DNA from: an uncultured Verrucomicrobiales bacterium
Lineage (GTDB): Bacteria; Verrucomicrobiota; Verrucomicrobiia; Verrucomicrobiales; Akkermansiaceae
DNA length: 52,335 bases
Direction of reading: 5' to 3'
Assembly: GCA_937905985.1 (NCBI GenBank)
Contig: CALCWC010000010.1
Location: 1 to 52,335 of the forward strand
Shown: positions 25,801 to 34,900 of the stretch, piece by piece
Numbering within the stretch: position 1 is the first letter of the stretch
Layout: each line of letters opens with the position of its first letter
Notes under the pieces: generated by a model
The model's input: the letters and a program-made list of their open reading frames with translations, nothing else
Database searches by the model: none
What the model was told of the DNA's origin: nothing
Position numbers and translations under genes: made by a program

Positions 25801-28800
25801 CCTCTCCTATGATACGTTGGCGGCCTTGGGTGGCGCATTCCTGTCCCTCAACTATGGCAACCGCATCATGGGAGACGCCGATTTGATCGGTCAGTTGACT
25901 GAGGAATCCAACGGCGTTGTCCTGATTGACAACATGGCCACGGAGACGATACATCTGAGCGGCCATGGAGACTTGAGCCTGGCAGCGGACAAGAAGACAA
26001 CCTTCACAGGCACCATCAACTTGGGAGACAACACCACCTACCACTTTGGCGGCGGCGCCGGGCACCTGATTCTGGATACCGTTTTGACAGACGTTTCCGA
26101 TGTTGTAAAACGAGACATTGTGGTGGATGCCCAGTTCTATACGCCCCCATACTCGGATGACGAGGATTTCTCCAGTGCCGGGGTCGTGGAACTCAAAAGG
26201 GGTTCCCAGGCAACCGGTACCGTGACAGTGCAGGGATACGACGCAGCACAAATTCCCGATCCTGACGATCTCCTGTATATCTTGAGCCACTTCAGCACGG
26301 CCACGCTCCAGCTCAGTGTGGACAATGCGCTGGCGAATGCCGAATCCATCGTCTTGAAAGACGGCGGCTTTATCGATATCAACGGCACCAAACAGACATT
26401 CAAAAGTCTGCACAATGAATACCCGGATGAGGTTGTCTTTGGGGCGTACGGTGTGGTGGACTATTCTGAAAAGCAGAACGGCGAGCTGGTACTCAATGTC
26501 GAAGACGGAGACCTCTGGGATCCCCTTTTCTGCAACCTGGCTGTTCCCACGCTCACCAAGACCGGGGAAGGCGAGCTGATGATGGTGAACGTCAATGAGA
26601 GCTCCCTCTTCACCATCAAGGCCGGAACGGTGAATGTCTATGAAGGACAGGCCTTGAACTCCGGGGGTGTAACTCGCGTGGAGGGAACGGGCGTGCTGGA
26701 TGTGTCGGAATTGGGGGAGGAGCTCAAAAACAAGACTATTGAGCTGAACAACGGCGGCACCATGCTGGTTGGGGCCGATGCCATTTCCGGCAGCATTTCC
26801 GTAAATGAGGGAACGGGCACTTTGAATGCTGTAGGTAACCCGGCTACCCTGAATGCCCTCATCAGCGCGGCGGAAAACGCCACCCTGGAGCTTCAAGGCA
26901 GCGGCTTTACTCTCAAGAAGGCCAAGAACAACGTCCAAGGTGGCACCATCGATCTGCAAGCCGCAAAACTTTCCCTGAACTGTGAGGGTGGGCTCTTCAT
27001 CGGCGGCACGCTTCAGGTGAGCAGTAACGCCACCTTGGCTAATTCTACCGGGACGGACGATACTGTCCATGAGATATCCCGCCTGTACATGGTCAACAAT
27101 GCCACCTTGGACATTACCGGCAACAAAAAGTCTCTCATCTGGAATATCCACCAGTTGGATGGAGCCGGCACCATCAACTGGAAGGCGGGTGACAGCAATG
27201 TGTCCAGCCTGAGATTGGATGGGGAAGGCTCGTTCTCGGGCACGTTGCAGGTGCAGGGCGGCGCATCCACACAAGACACTCCCAGCCTGCTGCTGGCCCA
27301 TGACAGGGCTGCCCAGAACGCCACGGTTTCCCTGCAGGGAGCTTCCGCCTCGTCAGTTGCATCCATGGCTCTGGCTTCTGACAACATCAGGATTGGTGGC
27401 TTGAACGGCAATACGAACAGCGTGGTCTTTGCAGACGAATCCGCCAGTAACGTGACCCTGACCTCCACAGGTGCCGGAGAGTACACATACAGCGGAACCA
27501 TCGGCTCTTCCTCCGCCATGAATCTTGTCATGGATGGAACGGGGTCCCAGACATACGCCGGTACGGTGCAAGCCTCCAATGTCGCGGCCTTGCAGGGCAC
27601 TCTCAGCCTGCAGGGTGACCACATCTCCATTGCGGGAGACGTGACCGTGGCGCGCGGTGCCACGCTGACCGCGGAGAAGGGGCTCACGCTGAGTTCCGGT
27701 CAATACCTCTGCTCCTCCGGGGTTGAGGGAAGTTCCGGCATAGTGAATGGTGCGGTCAATTTCAGCGGCGGCGCCCTGAGCTTTGACGCCGCAGGACTGA
27801 ACGCCCAAACAGCGGCCCTGGAGTTCACGGGCGGCGGCACCCACCAGAACAACATGGACGTGGTGTTCACCAGCACCAATTGCCTGACCGCCGGTTCCTC
27901 CCTGCTGCTGACGAGCGGCTATGATTGGAGCAACACCAACTTCACGGCCTCGCAACTCGAATATCTGGATGCCTCTTTCACCCGGAAGAACTCCGAACTG
28001 TGGGTCGAATTCACCCAAAAGGCGGGTAATGTCATTTGGGACGGCTCAAGCTCCCAACACACGTGGAGCACATCCCGATTTGGCCAACTTGCCTCCGGGC
28101 TTCAAGCTACGGATACGGCTGTCTTCAATGACTCTGCAGAGAGCCAGACCGTGCAGATGTCCGGCAATGTCACCGCCAAGGCCCTGCTGTTCGACAACAG
28201 CAAGGAATACACTGTGAACACCACCGGGGGCGCCAAGCTGTCAGCGGGACAGGTGAACCTGCAGGGCAGCGGTGATGTCACCCTGGGAGCCGGAGTCACC
28301 ATCACCGGAGCGGCGAAAATTGCCGAGGGCAGCACCCTGGTCCTTCAGGATACGAACACCCTGGGTGCGGATGCCAAGGTGAACGGCGCCGGCACGCTGG
28401 CCGTTGACACCGATTCTTCCGCTTCCCTGGACGGGAAGTTGACACACATTGGCAGTGTGGAGGTGCGCAGCGGCACGCTGTCTGTGGGGCAGACCCTGAA
28501 CGCAGACGATATGGTTGTCAGCAGCGACGCGGCACTGCATGCCACCACTGGAAGCATCCTTGCAAACAGTGCAACGGTGCATTCCTCCGGTACATTGAAG
28601 GTTACCATAGCCGGCACCGCGAACTTAGCCAATGCCGTGGAGGCCGGCGCGAATGGAGCTGCCGGTACATTCGTGAAGGATGGTGCCGGCACGCTCAAGG
28701 TGCAGAAATCCCTTGTTGTCGATTCCGTTCTGGTGAGTGCCGGTTCGTTGAGGGTAGAGAACGCCAAGGACGAGCCCAATGTTGTACGTGATTTCCTGAC

Positions 28801-31729
28801 TACCACGCAGCAGGTGGAAGTGAGAAGCGGGGCCTCCGCCTACATCGGCGGCAATGCCTTTACGGTTGCCACTGACAACATAGGGACCGACATGGTTGTG
28901 GATGGCGGCACCCTGGAGCTCGCGATAGCCCAGAACACCACCAGGACAATTTCCGGCGACTTGACTGTGAAAAACGGCGGCACCTTGTACAAGGTAGACG
29001 GCGGCCTGATTTTGGGGGGTAAGACTACTTTTGCCGATGATGTAACGCTTCTCGGCAGTTGGGGCAAAGCCGGCACCATCTTCAATGGAAAGGTGGAAGG
29101 CTTTGGGCATGTGCAGCTTAGACGCCAAGCAAAGGACAATGCTGCAGAGCAGTTCACGTTCAACAATGGGACCAACACCTTCAGCGGCGAGATTGAGGCC
29201 ACAGCCGGCACCAAGCTTGTGGCGGGCCACAAGACGGCCTTGGCAACGGCTTCCAACATCAATCTGAACGGCGGTAGCCTGGTGCTCGCGGCAAACGAGG
29301 TGGATGTGAAAAAACTGTCCGGCAACGGCGTTTTGGATATCAACGCCGCGGCAGGGCTTCCCTCCGCCACTCTGAATGTGGAGGAGGGCTATTTCAGCGG
29401 AACGGTGGAGGCCAATGTTTCCATCACCAAATCCGGCAATGGCAACTTCACGTTGTCGGGCGACACCTCTAAATCCAGTGGAACCCTGACTGTGAAGGCG
29501 GGTACGCTCACCCTGAACACCGCCACCTTGGGTACCCCGGAAACTATCGTATCCGGCGGCACCCTTGCCCTCACCAGCACCGTGGATACCATCAGCGGCA
29601 GCTTGACGGTCACCAACGGCGCCACGCTCAAGCTGGTGGAGCGGGATGCCCATGCCGTTTATGCGGGAGGCCTCACGTTGGACAGCGGCGCGATTCTGGA
29701 TGTGACCGCCTTGAATATTTCCGCAGATCAATCTGCCTCCATCACGCTGATAAAGGGTGGCAACATTGCGTCTCCGGCAGACGTGACGGTCAATTTCGGT
29801 TCCGCTAAACCGGCATACTACGCTCTTGCCGTAGAAAACAACAACCTGATGCTCACCTTCGTTCGGCCCGCTCAAGATTTGATTTGGGATGGCAAGGCCA
29901 ACTCAAACTGGACCAACGACCAGGGCGACAAGAACTGGCATGTGGCTGATGCCGCAGTCGGCAGTTCCGGCTTCGCATCTGGGGCAAACGTGCAGTTCAA
30001 TACTGGCCATCATGAAGTTGACTTGGCTGACAACATCTCAGCCGGCAACATGAAGCTGGAGAGCGGTGCCAACGTGGCCATTAGCAATAAAGGCGATTAC
30101 ACGCAGGAGTTTGCCAATGTCACCATTGAAGAGGGGGCAAGCGTTAGCTTCGATGAGAATTGCTCCACCACTGTGAAGGGTTCCCTGGCGTTGGACGGAA
30201 CTGTGACCAATGAGGGAAACATGACCATCACAGCAGGAACTGTTGCAAGCGGTGCCACGGGTGTTTTGGCTGGAAGCGGCACAACTGAACTGACTGGAAC
30301 CATTGCAAACGAGGGAACCGTAGTGCTGGACGAAGCCAACCTCATCGGCGGTGGCGCAGACGCCGCCATTACGGGGAATGTAGTCATCGATGGCGGTACG
30401 TTGAGCGGCACGATGGAACTCGGGTCTAAGAGCTCGAAGATTACTGTTGCAAACGTGTTCACATTAGACTCTGAAGCAGACTATACGCTTTTGGGCGATT
30501 TAGTGCTGGATGCCTTGGACCCGGTTGATATATCCTACCTAGGTGCCGAAAAGGATGCGGATAATAACGGCTTTATCGTATCTGCTGAAGTGAGGGCATA
30601 CACCGGGACAACAGGTTTAGCAAAAACACTTACTTTTGCTAATGGAGCCGACGCTACATACAAAGGTGCATCAGGCACCTTTGAAAATGGTCTCTTGACA
30701 TGTTCAGATCTTACCACATTCCATGTGAATGTTGAAAGCCCGGAAAAAGAGACATATACCTCTGCTATGTCTAATGCCGCAGCATACGGGTTTGATGACC
30801 AATTCAAGAACGTGCGACTTGCCGCCGGCACTGGCTTCGAGCTGAACTCTGAAGGTGCGGCGCTTGACAAAGTGACCGTGGATGAGGGCGAAGAATCGGC
30901 CGTACTGGCTATTACCGAGAGTGCATCCGTAGGTGCTGTGGAAATGGGGGCTGACTTTGCCATTACGGGCAATAGTGATAAGGCTCTACAAATCGGCTCA
31001 GTGCAGGCGGGGGCTTCGGAAACCCTCACAGTGAATGGCCCTACAGTCACAGTTGCCGGTGACATGGGCAACTTCCACGGCTCCATTGACGTGGAGTCAG
31101 GCGTGCTCAACATCATGAACGCCGCAAGCGTGAACGTGCGGGATATCACCATTAACAACGCCACCCTGGGCGTGTACAAGGGCGCAGAGGCCCCGGATAT
31201 TCCCGTTACGGAGAATGAGGGCACGCTGACCATCAAGGACACCCAGAGGCTCACCGCCAAGGGAGCGGGGGCCAGGCTGAACGCCAATCTGGTGATGGAA
31301 TCCGGCTCCACGCTGGATGTCCGCGGCACGGGCGGCTCCGGCCTGCTGATGGGCAGCGAGGTCACGCTCAGCAAGGGCATGACGCTCAGCGACTACTCCG
31401 GCGACTGGGCTTCCTGGGAGGTCGGCACCACCTACACGCTCTTCACCGGGGTGGACGGCCTAGACATCGGCAACGGCGTCACCACCGGAACCATGGACTA
31501 CACCCAGTTGGTGGACGCCAAGGAGTACTTTGACAACATCCAGGAGTCCAACCGCTACTTCCTGTGCTACGGCGGTGCACCGTCTCAGGATGCCGTGGGT
31601 GTGTTTACCTCCGCGAACGACGGCTCCAACGTGGGCATGGTGTACATCATGGCTATGCCGGAACCGACGACATCCACGCTTTCCCTGTTGGCCCTGTTGG
31701 CCCTGGCCGCCCGCAGGCGGAGGAAGTAA
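22826..31729 (+). CDS. Giant PEP-CTERM protein with an S6 (SPATE/IgA protease-like) serine peptidase domain
   Basis: 2967 residues. Signal peptide MKLHLPSALRKALLLALAAV and on to about residue 31. The peptidase domain (about 35-330) has the S6 arrangement: H119 in FLATVAHNG, D158 in NTDYKMARLNKLVTDVQP (SPATEs: DFHAPRLDKLVTEVAP), and S285 in RSGDSGSPTWVYN. All three triad positions are intact. About 2500 residues of beta-strand repeats follow, including two 'IWDG...W' segment starts near residues 1735 and 2351. The end is MPEPTTSTLSLLALLALA then ARRRRK. Known S6 peptidases end in an autotransporter barrel; none is present here. The last 400 bp of unique sequence are identical to the next gene. 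A lower-GC patch lies near residues 2540-2670. Substrate unknown. Confidence 0.82.
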   Translation: MKLHLPSALRKALLLALAAVSATLGIQTAAASLIFDGVGIQTYADFGQNCGRYVAGEVNDMLKAIRREEGGIVIRYEGGAWKNATYTISLDQGMIDFSSASTNPVDTAVGYGFLATVAHNGVLSPTYSGLEVGDKNAIRYNSIDFRRGSPFHLESNTDYKMARLNKLVTDVQPSEFYSGADPSSLNGKYLYRTGSGAMDLALVDENGNWSGTQSMDLPYSFATGGIVTIEWTDNPTHKGDHDGNFGIFHHFNNNIYTEITGKDFRTKELIATPNPLPYRVRSGDSGSPTWVYNEEAGAYQYISSGQSGGTYFSQDRGDLKWSEYTLTKFNVTPDLGTSTAAHTITINPVTEKGDLIKGVGDDVEISTIPYSGTVSYTDAEGNSQSAKYIGIQQGMHTWLNLGEIKNDVNWFNYGDEYFNVSRYTTEGKDFCFADMFETNSLVFRAKDSQTYNVELAADVDLGVGFVQFSKAADVDAASFKLQSSHLIESAGFAIDKGVTLELDMKAPEERMVEWRKAGAGNLRITGSGDTNALLNVGGSGTVSLEREDGYAAYNVLASSGSTLVVKDLKQVYRDVTLGAGGATLDLNGNNFTWNNAATPDGSGFKSLHLLVEKDVVTNKASKAIQITIKDPGEEAFVGAFKDTAEGAINVVYEGNLDNPWVMNTVFTDLQNNAASSFTVQQGSVVLQGINTVHARQLLGRRVVNYFDWHYADAKMDVVVQEGAEFTLGSHARLKGDVTVEDGGVFTMKEYTTHQHEYMEGGVNKDDTYQYREYFGLHGNINLKGVDSMFNVQFSPQNYYEDTDSQSVYDGKITGSGSMMVDTAGGSLKLTNDQNDFTGFKELMRGTLVATSKAALGDTANGWGWTIYEAGVLQVTGSGVDELLRGIDGSSNGVLALTQNETGGTPDLSGHQDLIIGAVGNIQFGDKGTQDELASNDNGEWHLGGGGGNLYVNYKLNDEDGVLVLGNQYTTGRVILTNAGNKFSRIQLVGGVTLSYDTLAALGGAFLSLNYGNRIMGDADLIGQLTEESNGVVLIDNMATETIHLSGHGDLSLAADKKTTFTGTINLGDNTTYHFGGGAGHLILDTVLTDVSDVVKRDIVVDAQFYTPPYSDDEDFSSAGVVELKRGSQATGTVTVQGYDAAQIPDPDDLLYILSHFSTATLQLSVDNALANAESIVLKDGGFIDINGTKQTFKSLHNEYPDEVVFGAYGVVDYSEKQNGELVLNVEDGDLWDPLFCNLAVPTLTKTGEGELMMVNVNESSLFTIKAGTVNVYEGQALNSGGVTRVEGTGVLDVSELGEELKNKTIELNNGGTMLVGADAISGSISVNEGTGTLNAVGNPATLNALISAAENATLELQGSGFTLKKAKNNVQGGTIDLQAAKLSLNCEGGLFIGGTLQVSSNATLANSTGTDDTVHEISRLYMVNNATLDITGNKKSLIWNIHQLDGAGTINWKAGDSNVSSLRLDGEGSFSGTLQVQGGASTQDTPSLLLAHDRAAQNATVSLQGASASSVASMALASDNIRIGGLNGNTNSVVFADESASNVTLTSTGAGEYTYSGTIGSSSAMNLVMDGTGSQTYAGTVQASNVAALQGTLSLQGDHISIAGDVTVARGATLTAEKGLTLSSGQYLCSSGVEGSSGIVNGAVNFSGGALSFDAAGLNAQTAALEFTGGGTHQNNMDVVFTSTNCLTAGSSLLLTSGYDWSNTNFTASQLEYLDASFTRKNSELWVEFTQKAGNVIWDGSSSQHTWSTSRFGQLASGLQATDTAVFNDSAESQTVQMSGNVTAKALLFDNSKEYTVNTTGGAKLSAGQVNLQGSGDVTLGAGVTITGAAKIAEGSTLVLQDTNTLGADAKVNGAGTLAVDTDSSASLDGKLTHIGSVEVRSGTLSVGQTLNADDMVVSSDAALHATTGSILANSATVHSSGTLKVTIAGTANLANAVEAGANGAAGTFVKDGAGTLKVQKSLVVDSVLVSAGSLRVENAKDEPNVVRDFLTTTQQVEVRSGASAYIGGNAFTVATDNIGTDMVVDGGTLELAIAQNTTRTISGDLTVKNGGTLYKVDGGLILGGKTTFADDVTLLGSWGKAGTIFNGKVEGFGHVQLRRQAKDNAAEQFTFNNGTNTFSGEIEATAGTKLVAGHKTALATASNINLNGGSLVLAANEVDVKKLSGNGVLDINAAAGLPSATLNVEEGYFSGTVEANVSITKSGNGNFTLSGDTSKSSGTLTVKAGTLTLNTATLGTPETIVSGGTLALTSTVDTISGSLTVTNGATLKLVERDAHAVYAGGLTLDSGAILDVTALNISADQSASITLIKGGNIASPADVTVNFGSAKPAYYALAVENNNLMLTFVRPAQDLIWDGKANSNWTNDQGDKNWHVADAAVGSSGFASGANVQFNTGHHEVDLADNISAGNMKLESGANVAISNKGDYTQEFANVTIEEGASVSFDENCSTTVKGSLALDGTVTNEGNMTITAGTVASGATGVLAGSGTTELTGTIANEGTVVLDEANLIGGGADAAITGNVVIDGGTLSGTMELGSKSSKITVANVFTLDSEADYTLLGDLVLDALDPVDISYLGAEKDADNNGFIVSAEVRAYTGTTGLAKTLTFANGADATYKGASGTFENGLLTCSDLTTFHVNVESPEKETYTSAMSNAAAYGFDDQFKNVRLAAGTGFELNSEGAALDKVTVDEGEESAVLAITESASVGAVEMGADFAITGNSDKALQIGSVQAGASETLTVNGPTVTVAGDMGNFHGSIDVESGVLNIMNAASVNVRDITINNATLGVYKGAEAPDIPVTENEGTLTIKDTQRLTAKGAGARLNANLVMESGSTLDVRGTGGSGLLMGSEVTLSKGMTLSDYSGDWASWEVGTTYTLFTGVDGLDIGNGVTTGTMDYTQLVDAKEYFDNIQESNRYFLCYGGAPSQDAVGVFTSANDGSNVGMVYIMAMPEPTTSTLSLLALLALAARRRRK
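31280..31680 (+). repeat. 401-bp identical block shared by the two giant genes (first copy)
   Basis: Identical base for base to 44864-45264. Sequence on either side diverges at once. It encodes the C-terminal stalk just before and including the start of the PEP-CTERM tag. Confidence 0.95.
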
Positions 31730-31754
31730 GCGGACCTTACTGGTAGTTGATTCC

Positions 31755-31792
31755 CGCCCCGCTTGGCATGCTGCCTGGCGGGGCGCTTTTTT
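31755..31792 (+). terminator. Terminator after the first giant gene
   Basis: CGCCCCGC (31755-31762) pairs with GCGGGGCG (31778-31785), then C and six T (31787-31792). Confidence 0.85.
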
Positions 31793-31862
31793 GCGCTCCT
31801 AGTCCTCATTCCGGGGGCGGGCAGCCATGGTAAAAATGTGGCAAAATGGGGCCATATTCGGT

Positions 31863-31891
31863 TTGACTAGGTAGGTGGAATCCTATACAAT
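31863..31891 (+). promoter_or_regulatory. Promoter of the second giant S6 peptidase gene
   Basis: TTGACT (31863-31868), 17 bp, TACAAT (31886-31891). The spacer shares GGTAGRTGGAATCCT with the first giant gene's promoter. The leader shares TTGAATCAATCCAAAAGACA, then GTTAGACA and CTCCATCCC, directly before the ATG. A 27-bp insertion (about 31949-31975) lies in this leader. Confidence 0.8.
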
Positions 31892-31987
31892 TCTGCGACA
31901 CGATTTGAATCAATCCAAAAGACAAGTCGAGCCCCGCTGTTAGACACTAATCGCCGTCCGCACGCTAGAAACAATCATCTCCATCCC

Positions 31988-34900
31988 ATGAAGCTTCATC
32001 TTCCTTCCACTCTCCGAAAGGCTCTCCTTCTCAGCTTGAGTACGCTTGCCTTCTTCTCCCAAACCGTGCAGGCAGGCACATTGCACAGTCAAGCCACCCT
32101 GCAAACCTACACGGATTTCGGGCAGAACATGGGGCGTTACGTGACGGGTTCCCGTGTGAATGCGCTGCTTGCCGCAATTCGTGAAAAGGAGGGTATCACC
32201 ATCACTTATACGGATGGCCGCGCGCCCTACCGCTTGGTGACGAATCAGATGATTAGTTTCGACGGCCAGACAAACGAAGGCGCTTTCACCGCCATCGGCT
32301 ACAATTTCCTGGCTTCTGTGCAGCACAACGGCACACCCAATCCCACCTTCACCAGTCAGGAACTTCCCGCCAACAACTCTGTGCGTTACACGGGTATCGA
32401 ATACCGATCCTCCAGCATTTTCATCAACACACCGGACACGGACTACAAGATTACCCGCCTCTCCAAGGTGATAACGGATGCCCAAACCTCTGCCGTGTAT
32501 ACAGGAGAGGTGCCCCGTGACACTCTGCTCTACCGCGCCGGCGCGGGTGTCATGGCGGTCCGCAACACGGACGGCTCGGTCAACGTCATATATGACGCAT
32601 ACGCGTATATCACGGGCGGTATTGCGAGGACGGACGGCATGGGTGTGGTTGGGGAATCCGGCGACAGCCGGGCCCTCTCCACGCACTTCAACTTTTCGGC
32701 TGCGGGCATCAGTGACCTGAACCCCCTTCCTTTCAGCGGCGACAGCGGCGATTCCGGCAGCCCGGTATGGATTTGGAACGAGGAAACGAGCCAATACGAA
32801 TACCTGGTTGCCGCGCAGGCCGTGAACGGAACCTACGGCAGGGGCACCAACACCTACTGCAAAGGTGCTCCCGAATGGTCTGTGGAGACCATGGACTCCT
32901 ACAGCCGGGAAGTCGCCATGGATGAGGGAACCGGCATCGTGCATATCGGAGCCGTCACCACCCAGGGGGAAACGCTGACAGACACTGCCGGCCGAGTGGG
33001 CGAGCAGTGGAGCGGCGTGGTCACGAATGCAGCCGGGCAAACTCTCACCTCCTTCCAGGGCGTTCACAGCGGTATCAACACATGGATGTCGCTCACTCCG
33101 GAAATCAACAAGGACAACTGGTACGCGTACGGGGATGCCTACCTGAACGCAGGAGACGCTGTTTCCGAAACGAAGGCACTCTCCAAGGCCTCGCTGTTCT
33201 GCACACAAAATCTGGTTTTCAATTCCTCTGCGGCGCAGAACAACATTGAAATTGCAGATGCCGGTGTGGATTTGGGTGTGGGCTATGCCCGCTTTTCCCG
33301 AGCGAATGACGCGGGGGACACCGTTCACTACAGCATCAGCGGCGGCATGTTCAACCATGCGGGCTATGTGGTGGACGAAGGAGTGGAAGTTCACCTGAAG
33401 CAAGCCAACACAGATGCCGATTATGTGCGCGAGTGGCGCAAGGTGGGTGAGGGTGACCTGCATATAGAAGGTGCCGGCAACAACCAAGTGGTGCTGAATG
33501 TAGGCGGCACCGGCAGCGTGTACCTGAATGAAAATGGCACCAACGCATACGCTGCATACAATGTGCTGGCCAACACCGGCGCAACCGTGGTGTTGCAGGG
33601 CGGCGTGAACCAGATTGCCCGCGACTTCACCTTTGGCAACGGCGGTGGCAAGCTGGACCTCTACGGCCACAGCATGACCTGGGACAACAGCGAGACGGAT
33701 GTTTCTGCAGACGGTTTCACCATACACGCCCTGACGGAAGAGGCCGTCATTACCAACTCCTCGGCTACGGCTGTCACCCTGACTGTAGAAAAGCCGGAGG
33801 CCGTATTCCTGGGTTCCTTCCAAGACCAAAAGAATACCGGGGGCCTGAACATCATCTACACCGGCACGGACAAGTGGACTCTCAACACCATTGCCACGCA
33901 TCTTTCCAACAGCGGGAAGAGCAGCTTCACCGTGCAGCAGGGGTCCGTGGAGCTGGCGGGCACCAACACCAAGCACGCCATGGGCTCTATTGACGGGCGC
34001 AGCACCAGGCGGCTGGAGAATCCCAATGACTGGCACTATGCCGATGCCTCGATGAAGGTTGTGGTGGAGAATGGTGCGGCGTTCACGCTCGGCTCCCATG
34101 CGCGCCTCACAGGCAGCGTGATGATGAAGGGAGGTTCCACCCTCACCATAAACGAGGGTGTTCGCCACACGTACGAATATGTGGAGGGTGCCCAGGTCCT
34201 GGAGGACGTTACCTCTGAATTTTATCGCGGCTTCTATGGCTTGCACGGCAACATCATAGCTGAAACCGGCACCACCATCCGCTTCCTTTATTCCGAGGGA
34301 ACGGATGCAGAGCAGGTGTATACCGGCAATATACAAGGCTACGCCGATGTTGAGATGAATCTCGGCGGCAGCGGCGCGATCCTCCGGCTCACCGGCACCA
34401 ATGCCTTTTCCGGCACCAAGAGCTTGGCCGGTGGCGGCCTTGTGTCGGACAACGGATTGGCCGGCCTTGGTCGCGTGACCGGGCAGGAAAACGCCTGGCA
34501 TGTAGCGGAGGATGCATTTATTGCCGCCAAGGGAGCGGATGCCGCGGCGTTGTTGGGGATGCTCCGCAAAGACAGCACGGGAACGTTGGCTCTCGCCCAA
34601 AATCAGGAAACCCTCCTGGATTTGCAGGCCAAAGGCTATACCCATCTCATCATCGGCGCCCTGGCAGGAGAGGAGGTCCACTATGGAACAGCGGGTGCCA
34701 CCTTGCGCGCCGTCAACAGTGACGGCCAGGACCGCTGGCTGCTGGGCGGCGGCGGCGGCAACCTGATTGTGGACGCCAGCCTTCAGAATGCCTCCGGCGA
34801 ATTGCTGCTGGGCAATGAACACACAACCGGCAAGGTGACTCTCACCAACACGGCCAACAGCATTGGAACCATTACCTTTGCCGGTCAGGTGACCCTGGAG

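Noticed and set aside
24272..27301. Long minus-strand open frames opposite the giant S6 genes (also 31940-35446 and 38090-41026)
   Set aside because: They mirror the beta-repeat coding strand, have no signal, start context or recognisable domain, and vanish where codon bias changes.
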